DNA of 64,000 nt, from contig NC_080539.1 in assembly GCF_028640845.1 (NCBI RefSeq), forward strand, positions 190,535,436 to 190,599,435, read 5' to 3'. This DNA is from Ahaetulla prasina. Its lineage: Eukaryota > Chordata > Lepidosauria > Squamata > Colubridae. Position 1 is the stretch's first letter; every line of letters starts with the position of its first letter. Made by a program: the position numbers and the translations under genes. Shown piece by piece: positions 33,416-42,878 of this stretch. A model generated the notes under the pieces. It had not been told where the DNA came from and did no database searches. It worked only from the letters and a program-made list of their open reading frames with translations.

Positions 33416-33769
33416 AGTACCTAGGAATACAATTAACAGCAAAATGTGCAACAATTAAAGAGGACAATTATATGAAACTGATGCAACAAATTAAACTAGA
33501 TTTGTAGAAATGGAAAAATCTGCAATTGTCATTAACGGGAAGAATAGTTACTATAAAAATGAATATTTTACCAAGACTATTATATTTATTCTAAACAATT
33601 CCAATAAAATTGGGGGAAAATATTTTGAAGAACTAAATAAAATACTAACAAGATACATTTGGCTAGGGAAAAAAGCAAGAATAGGTTTGAAAATGTTGCA
33701 AGACTCCAAAAAAAGAGGGGTTTTTGCGTCATCAGATTGGGAATTGTACTACCAAGCCTCAATAGGCTT

Positions 33770-34031
33770 GGGCCGGAATAGCTCAGGCTGTTAAGAAGCC
33801 TGTTATTAGAACACAGTAGCCTGCAATTACTGCAGGTTCAAGCCCGGCCCAAGGTTGACTCAGCCTTCCATCCTTTATAAGGTAGGTAAAATGAGGACCC
33901 AGATTGTTGGGGGGGCAATAAGTTGACTTTGTAAAAAAATATACAAATAGAATGAGACTATTGCCTTATACACTGTAAGCCGCCCTGAGTCTTCGGAGAA
34001 GGGCGGGATATAAATGTAAACAAAAAAAAAA
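33770..34031 (+). mobile_element. Complete tRNA-headed SINE, 'GCCGCCCTGAG' tail type
   Basis: The head GGGCCGGAATAGCTCAGG has an A box (TAGCTCAGGCTG, 33779-33790) and a B box (GGTTCAAGCCC, 33835-33845). GGGCCGG and CCGGCCC can pair like an acceptor stem. The shared SINE core follows (AAGGTTGACTCAGCCTTCC, GACCCAGATTGTTGGGGG), then the tail CACTGTAAGCCGCCCTGAG, GGGATATAAATGTAAAC and poly-A. The tail resembles the L2-type LINE tail in this window (CGCCCTGAGTCC, GGGCGGTATAAA), suggesting which LINE machinery it uses. It splits L1B. Confidence 0.9.
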
Positions 34032-34914
34032 TACTTACATGGGTGAAAGAATGGATCAATTTGAGGCATAAAAGTCTATTAACTTTAGAAGGACACAACT
34101 TTCAACTAGGTTGGCATGCTTTTTTATGGTATGGGAAGAATAAGATACATAGTTACTTTCAAAGACATTATGTTAGAAATGCACTGTTATCAGTATGGCT
34201 TAAAATTAAAGAACAACACTACTTGAAAATACCAGTCTGGCTTTCCACAATGGAAGCATTGATACTTCCTAATGTTATTAATATGGAAAAAATTGTAAGA
34301 TATAAAGATATTTTGAATGAAAAAGGGGAATTAAAAACCAAGCAGGAACTTAACAGTCAAGGGATGGACACTGCATGGTGGCCATAAATGCAGATATTAT
34401 TTCGATATGAGAAAGATGCTAAAATGTATGGTTCCAATAAAGAGTTAACAGAATTGGACCAGATATTAACTGGAATGGATGAAAAACTGATAAAGAAAAT
34501 ATATTGTTACTTATTAGGTATTAAACTTGAAAGTGAGTAGGTAAAGGAGACAATGATTGTTTGGGCTAAAAAAATTGGATAAGCAATAGAACTAGACAAA
34601 TGGCAGAAATTGTGGGATAGAAATGTTAAATTGACTATGTCAACTGCATATAAAGAAAATTTGTATACTATGTTCCACAACTGGCATTTTGCACCAACAA
34701 GACTGGCAAAAAATGTATAAGGATAGATCTGCTAAATGTTAGAAATGCAATCAAATACCTGTTTCATATGTGGTGGACATATCCAAAAGCCAAAAAATAC
34801 TGGACGGAAATGCATACTTCGTTGGAAAAAATAGTAAAACAGCATATAGTCATGAAACCAGAAATATTTTTATTGGGCATTCTGCCGGAAAAATATGACA
34901 AAGGGACTATATAC

Positions 34915-35838
34915 TCCCGTATATATACAGACGGGAGGTTGAACAACTAAGCCTTGCGGTGCGACGAGAACAATCTGGAACTGAACCCACTCAAAACCGT
35001 AGAAATGGTGGTAGACTTTAGGAGAAACCCTTCCATACTTCCACCTCTCACAATACTAGCAACACAGTATCAACAGTAGAAACCTTCAAATTTCTAGGTT
35101 CTACCATATCGCAAGATCTAAAATGGACAGCTAACATCAAAAACGTCATCAAAAAAGCACAACAAAGAATGTTCTTTCTGCGCCAACTCAGAAAGCTCAA
35201 ACTGCCCAAGGAGCTACTGATCCAGTTCTACAGAGGAATTATTGAGTCTGTCATCTGCACCTCTATAACTGTTTGGTTTGGTTTTGCAACCCAACCAGAC
35301 AGACACAGACTTCAGAGGATAATTAGAACTGCAGAAAAAACAATTGCTACCAACCTGCCTTCCATTGAGGACCTGTATACTGCATGAATCAGGAAGAGAG
35401 CCGTGAAAATATTTACAGACCCCTCACATCTTGGACATAAACTGTTTCAACTCCTACTCTCAAAATGACTCTATAGAGCACTGCACATCAGAACAACTAG
35501 ACACAAGAACAGTTTTTTCCTGAACGCCATCACTCTGCTAAACAAATAATTCCTTCAACACTGTCAAACTATTTACTAAGTCTGCACTACTATTAATCTT
35601 CTCATCCTCTCATCGTTCCCATCACCCATCTCCTTCCACTTATGACTGTAGCTTTGTTGCTTCTATCCTTACGATTTATATTGATATTGTTTCCCGATTG
35701 CTTATTTGTATGATATATGACAATCATTAAGTGTTCTACCTTATGATTCTTGATGAACATTTCTTTTATTTACACTGAGAGCATATTCCTTGTGTGTCCA
35801 ATCACACTTGGCCAATAAAAAATTCTATTCTATTCTAC
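34915..35838 (+). mobile_element. L3/Rex1-like LINE, 3' end with C-terminal coding
   Basis: A 5'-truncated LINE. The coding reads LNPLKTVEMVVDFRRNPS, FLGSTISQDLKWT, QRMFFLRQLRKLKLPKELLI and VICTSITVWFGFATQPDRHR, then DPSHLGHKLFQLL-like text in another frame. The 3' UTR ends TTGGCCAATAAAAAATTCTATTCTATTCTAC. This pattern (CR1/L3-like LINE with an ATTCT tail) is what I recall for the 'Snake1' group. The name is tentative. It is inserted in the L1B 3' coding region. Confidence 0.85.
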
Positions 35839-36268
35839 TTGATTTTACATGTATTAACTGCAGCTAGAATTTTTTATGCTCAACAATGTAAGTGTGACGA
35901 GATCCCGACAGATGAGAGTGTAATTAAGAAAATATTAGAATGTGCAGAAATGAATAGACTAATTAAGGGCAAAGAAGAAACTGAATACTTTTTGACATGG
36001 GACTTATTTTACCAATGGTTAGACAATAAAAATAGAAGTTAGAAATGCAGGGATGTAAAAAGGATAAATGTTAAAATGAAAATTTGATAAAATAGACAAG
36101 CTAAATATTATTTTGGTATCAATGTTATTGTGATGAATGTTATTGTAAATATTTTGATTACAATGGCCTAAAAACAACTGTACCCAGACAAGACAGTTTG
36201 ATTGAAATGGAATTTTTACATGTTATTCAAATAAAGTAAATAAAACAACAAAAAAAGAGGGAGGGATA

Positions 36269-36785
36269 CTATCAAGATTACAAGAAAGTATGATATTACT
36301 TTATATCAAACTGGTAAGACTGTACTGAAATATTATGTCCAGTTTCTGGTCACCATGATACAAAAAATATTCTAAGACCCTAGAAAATGTACAAAAATAA
36401 TAAAGGGTCTGGAGGCTAAACCATATAATGAATGGTTGAGAGAGCTAGGTATGTCTAGGCTATCGAAGAGAAAGAATGGGGGATATGTTAACTGTCTTCC
36501 AATACTTGAGGGACTGTCACAGAAAAGAGGAGGTTGACTTACTCTCCAAAGCACCTGAGAGGGCAAGAAATAACGGTTGGAAGTTTGTTAGAGATACAAC
36601 CTAGAAATAAGGAGACAATTTCTGAGAGCAATTAATCAATGGAACAGCTTGCTTCCCAGAGCTGTGGGTGGTCCATCACTACAGCTTTGATTGGGATGGT
36701 ATAAGGATTCCCGCCTTGAGCAAGGAGCTAGACTAGAAAATTTCCAAATTCCCTTCCAGCTTTATGATTCTAAGTTCTATGAAAC
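36269..36785 (+). pseudogene. CR1 LINE, 3' piece of the copy split by L1B
   Basis: Directly after the second target duplication, the CR1 reading resumes (ITRKYDITLYQTGKTVLKYY, then KCTKIIKGLEAKPYNEWLREL, broken later) and ends at the CR1 3' terminus CCCTTCCAGCTTTATGATTCTAAG. With 21480-21675 it forms one CR1 copy. Confidence 0.9.
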
Positions 36786-37544
36786 TAAAATCTAATCACC
36801 TTAATTACAATTTTCCCTAAGAGGGAAACTAGAGACCAGAAAGAAGTTATTTAGGAGAACAAACACATCTTGAATCCAACCATTCCTGGAACTTGGAGGA
36901 ACTAAATCGGGCATGATCAATCTGCTGATGGCCAAGTTCACATTGCTGGGATTCTTATAACTTTCTCAGAGTCCACAGGATCAAGCTTATCCCTAGATGA
37001 CTTGAAAGATGTTGTCCCAGTCACTTCCAATCTCTGCTAATGTGCCTGAATATCCCAAACTAAGGTGCCATCACTAGTTCAAAATCTAAGCCATGGTTTA
37101 TATGTGCAGATATATATGAGAGAGCAAGAGGCCACCTGAGCAACTGGCAAGAGAGTAACTGGCTGCAAACTGGTGAGCAGGATATGTTCAGAATGGAGAA
37201 TGAGGAAGAATACAGAAAAAATAAAATTTAAAAGCTCAGGAAAGAAATAAAAATTGAAAGGGGAAACAAATGATGTGAAGACAGAAAAGGAATGGCAAAG
37301 GACAGTGGGAGATGCAGCCTAAAGCTGAGATTGGTAGGAGAATTCAATGAGGCAGGCAAAATGGAAGAAGTAAAGGAATAAGGAATAGAAAGATACTTTT
37401 ATTACTTGTTTATATGTTCACATCAGATATATAATACATATTATCTCCATTTCTGTCTATGCATTTTTTCTTTTTTCTCTTCCAAAGAATACCAATCGTT
37501 TGATTTTTAACACTAGTCACAGTAGGAAGCTGAGGAGTATAAAC
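36786..37544. other. No gene recognised
   Basis: AT-rich sequence. No repeat family or exon stands out. Confidence 0.5.
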
Positions 37545-38335
37545 TGTTTCGCTAAGAATCTATGGAGATTCTCAGTCATTTTTTTCAAAAGACAACTGGA
37601 CTTTATTTTTCTTTGAAGATATTTCACTTCTCATCTAAGAAGCCTCTTCAGTTCTGACTGAATTGTGGAGGATGGAAGAATTTATATTTCTTCAAGTTAT
37701 CTGGTCATTTCTGAGAGACTGAAAGGACTGTTGTAAACAGGAGATATGTAGTGTAGTATCCCTCCCCCTGGGTGAAGAAAAGGCTGTTCAATCTTAATGT
37801 AGATAGCCTCTTTGACCCCTGTTTCAAACCAGCAGTCCTCTTTGTCCAGAATGTTGCTTCGCTTATTGTTCTCTTCTTTGTTACTGAAAAGCTCCTGCTG
37901 GGTCTTTTTGGGGGGATTTGATGAAGGCCCAGTTGGGATAGCCACAAGTTCCTTGATGTGTTTTAGTTCTTTTTTTTTTCTAGCTTTGTTGCTAGGCAAA
38001 CTTTCAGTCAGGTGGTGTAGGATCGTGATCACTCCCATTTTGTGCTTCAGTGGTGATGAGAATCAAAATGTAGATATTGATCTGTATGTGTGTGTGTGGG
38101 GGGGTGGAATTTCTGTAAACTTCAGTGTTAAGACTTCCATCTTCCTTAATATGTACTGCACAGTCCAGGAAGGCCAGACTATTTTTCTTAACGTCTTCCT
38201 AAGTGTATTTAATATATCTGTCCAAAGAGTTGATGTGTTTGGTGAAGGCTTCCAATTCCTGTGTTTTAATCTTGACCCAAGTACCGTCCACATACCTATA
38301 CTGGGGAGTTGGTGGACTTTCTGTGAAGGAGTGTA
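37545..38335 (-). mobile_element. Penelope-like element fragment (PLE-B)
   Basis: Minus strand. The left end is the PLE 3' terminus (in sense: CTGAAGAGGCTTCTTAGATG, then AGTGAAATATCTTC). It is preceded by the C-terminal coding LDKEDCWFETGVKEAIYIKIE and ILHYISPVYN. Further right (upstream) come KSPKKTQQELFSNKEENNK and, beyond, text resembling PLE reverse transcriptase C-terminal parts (LAFLDCAVHIKEDGSL). The N-terminal GIY-YIG part is deleted between KRSNI and LDKED. It is a different PLE family from PLE-A. Confidence 0.8.
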
Positions 38336-38509
38336 GGGCTTTGAATCTTGTTTTCACTCATATACTTTTTCCTCCAACCATTCATCTAACTTTTGTAAAC
38401 AAAATTGACCAATAGTCTGGTTAATTTCACTGGCACCTGTTGAGGGATTGCAGCTTGGGGTTGCAGGATCAACCGGTGGATGGGGGCTGGCGGGTGGGCG
38501 AGGCCATTT
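38336..38509. other. No gene recognised; junction of two elements
   Basis: GGCGGGTGGGCGAGGCC near 38490 resembles hAT-type GC-rich interiors. It is not assigned. Confidence 0.4.
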
Positions 38510-39361
38510 TCACCCGCATCTTTAATAAATCACTAGAGATGTGCTATGTTCCTTCTTGCTTCAAATGCTTTACTATCATCCCAGTGTTTAAGAAACCCTC
38601 CATCAAGCAACTGAATGACTTCAGACTGGTTGCTCTGACCTCTATAGTTATGAAAACCTTGAAAGGATCATGCTAGCCTACCTGAAAACCATCATGGATC
38701 TGCTGTTAGACCCCTTGCAATTTGCCTACCAAGCAAATAGACTGGCAGATGATGCTGTTAATATGGCTCTGCACTACATCCTACAACATCTTGAATCTTC
38801 AAAGACTTATGCAAGGGTTTTATTTGTAGACTTCAGTTCAGCTTTCAATACCATCATTCCAGATATTCTTCTTACTAAACTAAATCAGTTAGCTGTGCCT
38901 GACCACAACTGTATGTGGATCATAAGCTTTCTAACAGACAGGAAGCAGCAGGAGAAGCTAGGCAAAATCACACCAGATACCTGTACAATTAGCACAGTGG
39001 CCCGCAAGGGCTGTATGCTGTCTCCACTTCTCTCTACAAATTAATGAGTGCATCTCAAAAGATCCCTCTGTTAAAGTACTGAAGTTTGCAGATGATACAA
39101 TAGTGATTTGGTGTCATTCGAGATGACGATGAATCTACATACAGATGGGAAGTTGAACTAGCCTTGTGGTGCGACTGGAACGATCTTGAACTGAACACTC
39201 TCTGAACTGTAGAAATGATGGTAATTTTTAGGAGAAACCCTCCTATATTACCATCTCTTACAATACTAGACAACACAGTATCAACAGTAGAGACCTTCAA
39301 GTTTCTAGGTTCTATAATATCTCAAGACTTAAAATAGACACCTAATATCAAAAACATCATA
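38510..39361 (+). pseudogene. L3/Rex1-like LINE reverse transcriptase
   Basis: Same family as 34915 and 60851-63058. It reads IFNKSLEMCYVPSCFKC, IIPVFKKPSIKQLNDFRLVALTS (fingers), then after a frameshift LLDPLQFAYQANRLADDAV, VLFVDFSSAFNTIIPDILL (motif A with FSSAFNT), STVARKGCMLSPLLST (motif B) and, shifted, LKFADDTIV (motif C). The downstream primer-grip region resembles the text at 34980. It stops abruptly at about 39361, where a hAT-like fragment joins. There are several frameshifts. Confidence 0.88.
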
Positions 39362-39475
39362 ACAAAACAGACCCGAAGACCAGCTGGATGGCAGGAGCCG
39401 CGCGTGCATGTGCAGCTAAACTGGGGTGATGGCTCACGTGCCATCAGAGAGGGTAATGCATGCCATAAGTTCGCT
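39362..39475. mobile_element. hAT-like end fragment
   Basis: CCGCGCGTGCATGTGCAGC, then GGCTCACGTGCCATCAGAGAGG, resemble the interior and end of the family whose other copy ends at 57460 (GGCACGCGATGG). It is weakly supported. Confidence 0.4.
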
Positions 39476-39967
39476 AGAATATCAATTGACAGCACACTGC
39501 ACTCGTTACTGATGATGATACCTAGTTTGGATAAAAAAATATCTGCAAGAAAACAAGCAAGCTCAGAGAGCATCAAGGACCCCTTAGATAATTGTGTGAC
39601 ATTAAGTTGAATTAACAAAAAAAAATGAACAAAACATAAATAGGAAAGTGCATTACCTTTAACAAGCAATTTATCTCTAATTGACACTCTTCGAGTAGAA
39701 TCAGAAGTGGAGTTGGAAGTACGGGAGCCCTTGACACCATCATCCCGTTTCAGTTTGCTTGCCAATGTTAGCATTAGTGCTAGCTTCAATCTAAAATACA
39801 AATACTAAAATAAAAATAGTTATTTTAAAAGATTTTACTTTTTTTTCAAAGGCAATATTCTATTATATAAACATATTCAGAAACAGGTCAGTCCATGGGA
39901 ATTATTTTTTTCATGTTTTAAAACATACACACTTTTATATTAAGGCAAACCAATGGTCTATTTAGAC
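39476..39967. other. No gene recognised
   Basis: A minus-strand frame (39322-39801) is open by chance across repeat and unique sequence. No domain is seen. Confidence 0.45.
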
Positions 39968-40101
39968 CAGGCTTCTCCAACCCATGGCCCATGGACTGCA
40001 TGTGGCCCCACAAGACTGCAAACCTTTAACATTATGTGATTAACATACATTAACTATATATATAATGCGGCCCAGGCAAACCAAAAGTTTGCACACCAAT
40101 A
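39968..40101. mobile_element. Short hAT-type insertion with 8-bp duplication
   Basis: It begins CAGGCTTCTCCAACCCATGGCCC, typical of a hAT 'CAG..CTCCAAC' end. ATTTAGAC flanks it (39960-39967 and 40102-40109). The right end has diverged from the expected inverted repeat. Confidence 0.7.
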
Positions 40102-40404
40102 ATTTAGACCAACAATATATAATTAAGCTAGAATTATCAGATGGAAGGGATTTATAGTCCTGAGGTTTTTTTCAGTCCAGTAATGCTTTACTTACCAACG
40201 AGGCTCCATAATTTCTACAATCAGCATTAATCTATGACCACTGCAAGCAAAGTAATCTTAATTTTAACGAGAAGTATAAAATACAGCTTTTGAAATTAAA
40301 AGTAAGATTTTCCAGTTCACCACTGTCCTGTATTTCAACATTTACATGGGCAATTTACAGAAGAATTGGTCAAGATTTAATTATCTTATCTTATTTAAGT
40401 ATCA
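40102..40404. other. No gene recognised
   Basis: AT-rich sequence leading into a microsatellite. Confidence 0.5.
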
Positions 40405-40478
40405 GAATATAAATAAATATATAAATATAAATATAAATATAAATATAAATATAAATATAAATATAAATATAAATATAA

Positions 40479-40530
<52 letters not shown>

Positions 40531-40562
40531 ATATATATAAAAATATATATATATATATATGT
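40405..40562. repeat. (AAATAT)n / (TA)n microsatellite
   Basis: About 90 bp of (ATAAAT)n is followed by mixed TA runs up to the left end of PLE-A. A second TA run stands at the other end of PLE-A (42852-42878). Confidence 0.95.
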
Positions 40563-40650
40563 ATATATGTAGGTCTTTGGTTATTCGGGTTTTCTCCCGT
40601 GTAAAATTGGAAGTGTCTTGGCGGTGTTTCGATGATGTTTCGACGAAGTC

Positions 40651-41700
40651 TCATTCATTATCTTCAGGCTTCAGCTTCGTGCTTCTGGGAGCAATGTGTG
40701 ATCGCAGCTGTTTCTTCCTTTTAACTGCTAGTGGGGGTTTGAACTGATTGGGTGGGAGCTTGGCTGTGCTCTGATTGGATGGGGGTTTTTCTGTGCTCTG
40801 ATTGGATGGGGGTGTGTCCTGTGTTGGTGGGGGCTTGGTTGTGCTCAGTCTAGTCTGTGCTGCAGGGGGATTTGAGCTGGTGAGCTGCTTAGTTGTTGTT
40901 TGGCTTTGTGGTCTTGCTACATCTTCATAGTGGGTGTCAGTCTGCTGCATGAATGGATTGGAGGGGTTTGAAATGGCTAATGTTGCAGCTGCGGTCTGGC
41001 TTCTGGTCCTTGGTCGTGCTTCATGATCAGTGTGGGTTTGGGTCTGCTTTCTGGGTGGATGTGCAGTGGTGACATCCTGTGTGGACCTTGTGAGTGTGGG
41101 TCTGGTGTCATTCCTTGTGTTAGGGACTCGTTTGTCAATAAGGGCGAGTTTCCAAATGGCTGGTAGGCGGGAGGTGTCATCTCGTTTGTTCATGCTGTGT
41201 GGGCGTTTTTCTATCTCAATGGCTTCTCTGATTATTCTGTTGTTAAAGTGTTCAGTTTTGGCGATAGTTCTGGTCTTTTTAAAGTCAATATCATGTCCTG
41301 TGACTTTAAGGTGTTGGACCAGGGAATAAGTTGGTTCCTCTTTTTTGAATGAGTTCTTGTGTTCTTCAATGCGTGCACTTATTCTTCTGTTGGTTTGTCC
41401 AATGTATGTGGTGGGGCAGGCGGTGCATGGGATTTCATATACTCCTTGATTTTCTAACTCAATTTTGTCTTTGGGGTTTCTTAGGATGGTGGATATTTTT
41501 CTGTTTGTGCAGAATGCTGTCTTGATGTTGTGTTTGTGGAGGATCTTGCTGATTCTGTCTGTGGTGCCTTTTATATATGGGAGGAGGGCTGTGCCGTTTT
41601 CTTGTTCTCTGTCTTGGATTTTAGTGGGGGGTTCTTTTTGGATTAGCTTGGTAATCTTATTTGTTTGGAATCCATTGGATGTTAGTACGTTAGTGAGAGT
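40651..41700 (-). pseudogene. PLE-A linker, GIY-YIG endonuclease and C-terminus
   Basis: GIY-YIG is the endonuclease type of Penelope elements; it nicks DNA for target-primed reverse transcription. In sense, the linker includes LPYIKGTTDRISKILHKHN. Then come the GIY and YIG blocks as GVYEIPCTACPTTYIGQTNR (about 41387-41446) with RISARIEEHKNSFKK, and LVQHLKVTGHDIDF (catalytic region). From 41193 the open frame continues (DDTSRLPAIWKLALIDK) into a low-complexity tail with repeated PPSNQSTEKP units, ending KLKPEDNE at 40651. Confidence 0.88.
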
Positions 41701-41726
41701 GTCTAGTTCGGGTTTTAGGTGTTGTT

Positions 41727-41768
41727 CATCAGCTAAGCATTTTAGGTGTTGTTCATCAGCTAAGCATT
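41727..41768 (-). repeat. In-frame tandem duplication in PLE-A linker
   Basis: A 24-bp unit, GCTAAGCATTTTAGGTGTTG plus TTCATCA less overlap, is present twice in tandem and gives CLADEQHL followed by another copy of itself. Confidence 0.85.
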
Positions 41769-42521
41769 TTGTTCTGGAGATGAGTGTCTTGGCTACGGAG
41801 TTGATGTGCTGGGTGGTGGTGTGAGAGTGCGTGCAGATAGCGGTTTGTGTGTGTTTTCTTCTGGTAGATGGTGTGTCCTAGCGAGCCATTGGGTTTTCTG
41901 TAGACTAAGACATCCAGGAAGGGAAGTTGGTTATTAACTTCTGTTTCCATGGTGAACTGTATTTTGGGGTGTAGGCTATTGAGGTGTGTGAGGAAGTTGT
42001 CAAGTTTTTCTTTCCCGTGTGGCCAGATTATGAAGGTGTCATCTACATGTCTGAGCCAGAGTTTGGGTTTGTGATCAGATTTTTCTAGAGCTTGGGTTTC
42101 AAAGTGTTCCATGTAGAGATTGGCAATGACAGGTGAGAGGGGTGATCCCATGGGTGCTCCTTCTACTTGTTTGTATTTTTGTCCATTATAGATGAAGTAT
42201 GTGTTGGATAGGCAGTGGTTGGTCAGATCTAGGATGTGCTTGGGGGGGTTATATTTGTTTTGGATAGCTGTCAAGGCTTCTTTGATTGGCACTTGGGTGA
42301 AGAGGGATATGACATCAAAGCTCACGAGTAGCTTGCTGGGCTGTAAGTTTTGTTTCTTTATGATCTCTATGAACTGGAATGAGTTTTTTATGTGTGAGGT
42401 GATGGATTCTGCATAGGGCTGTAGTTGTTTGGCGAGAAATTTGGCTAGGTTTTGTAGAGGTGAGCCTATGGAGCTGACTATGGGTCTGAGTGGGGTTCCT
42501 TCTTTGTGTATCTTGGGGAGG
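41756..42521 (-). pseudogene. PLE-A reverse transcriptase (5'-truncated)
   Basis: From the truncation at 42521 the frame reads PKIHKEGTPLRPIVSSIGSP, IEIIKKQNLQPSKLLVSFDV, ISLFTQVPIKEAL (motif A with catalytic Asp), EGAPMGSPLSPVIANLYMEH (motif B), LWLRHVDDTFIIWPHGKE (motif C, VDD), MEVNNQLPFLDVLVYRK-like text and a His-rich HTNRYLHALSHHHPAH. This order is diagnostic of Penelope reverse transcriptase. A frameshift near 41825 separates it from the downstream linker. Confidence 0.92.
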
Positions 42522-42744
42522 CCAGCTCAAATCCCCCTGCAGCACAGACTAGACTGAGCACAACCAAGCCCCCACCAACACAGGACACCCCCCCATCCAA
42601 TCAGAGCACAGAAAAAAACCCATCCAATCAGAGCACAGCCAAGCTCCCACCCAATCAGTTCAAACCCCCACTAGCAGTTAAAAGGAAGAAACAGCTGCGA
42701 TCACACATTGCTCCCAGAAGCACGAAGCTGAAGCCTGAAGATAA

Positions 42745-42770
42745 CGAATGAGACTTCGTCGAAACGTCGC
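42745..42770 (+). ncRNA. Hammerhead-like ribozyme motif in PLE-A terminal repeat (right arm)
   Basis: AATGAGACTTCGTCGAAACG TC has the layout of a hammerhead core: a ...TGA box, a short stem GAC/GTC with loop TTC, the GAAA(C) box, then GTC, where cleavage would occur. Two positions of the usual CTGATGA box differ. Penelope elements are known to carry hammerhead motifs in their terminal repeats, so the position fits. Activity is inference. The mirror copy in the left arm lies at about 40628-40662 on the minus strand and has a short duplication that places an extra GAAACATCATC in front of the cleavage side. Confidence 0.45.
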
Positions 42771-42851
42771 CAAGACACTTCCAATTTTACACGGGAGAAA
42801 ACCCGAACAACCAAAGACCTATATACAAACACCCGTGAAAACCTCAGAAAA

Positions 42852-42878
42852 CAAATATATATATATATATATATTACT
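42852..42878. repeat. (TA)n tract at the right end of PLE-A
   Basis: A pure TA run of about 24 bp directly beyond the right arm. Confidence 0.9.

Larger units (their letters stand above)
23345..36042 (+). pseudogene. L1B ORF2p, in pieces between insertions
   Basis: ORF2p is the L1 endonuclease and reverse transcriptase. The pieces are: endonuclease start at 23345-23466 (LICLQEIHIKKQ); endonuclease at 27565-28240 (IFADEDGRILMVEV, CIGDFNAIVDTELDY); linker and fingers at 28619-29322 (NNKTPGPDGLLAEFYKQ-like); palm at 32326-32651 (LIFLDAQKAFDNINW, KKGTRQRCPLSPLLFI); motif C FADDLVF at about 32915-32940; thumb at 33416-33765; then C-terminal pieces at 34032-34910 and 35840-36042 (TAARIFYAQQCK). 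Joining across L1A and across the hAT MITE restores the frame. Independent stops and frameshifts remain. Confidence 0.88.
21676..36255 (+). mobile_element. L1B: near full-length L1 LINE with multiple nested insertions
   Basis: This L1 inserted into a plus-strand CR1. The 13-bp target duplication AGAGGGAGGGATA stands at 21663-21675 and 36256-36268, the latter straight after the L1 A-rich tail. It keeps a 5' UTR (21676-22336), ORF1 (from 22337) and an ORF2 that starts near 23345. ORF2 is split by L1A (23483-27548), a solo LTR (28245-28613), an L2-type LINE (about 29323-32325), a hAT MITE (32652-32825), a CR1/L3 tail (about 33110-33415), a SINE (33770-34031) and an L3-like LINE (about 34915-35838). 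Without these it would be about 5 kb long. Stops show it is inactive. Confidence 0.93.
40570..42826 (-). mobile_element. Penelope-like element (PLE-A) with 0.3-kb inverted ends
   Basis: The minus-strand element codes for PLE reverse transcriptase followed by a GIY-YIG endonuclease and a Pro/Thr/Ser/Gln-rich C-terminus. The 3'-terminal 0.3 kb (left arm, 40570-40880) is present again in inverted orientation at the right end (42522-42826), directly abutting the truncated reverse transcriptase. The two arms encode the same peptide (QTRLSTTKPPPTQDTPPSNQ, ending KLKPEDNE). Inverted or direct pseudo-LTR structures are known for Penelope elements. Both outer ends touch AT microsatellites. Confidence 0.92.

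Noticed and set aside
33770..33855. A functional tRNA gene
   Set aside because: It has A and B boxes, but the T-stem does not pair properly and the sequence continues into a SINE body and poly-A tail.
40651..41193. A 180-codon Thr/Pro/Gln-rich frame as a novel secreted or mucin-like protein
   Set aside because: It is the C-terminal tail of the Penelope protein: GIY-YIG text is directly upstream, and its 3' part is duplicated in the inverted arm.
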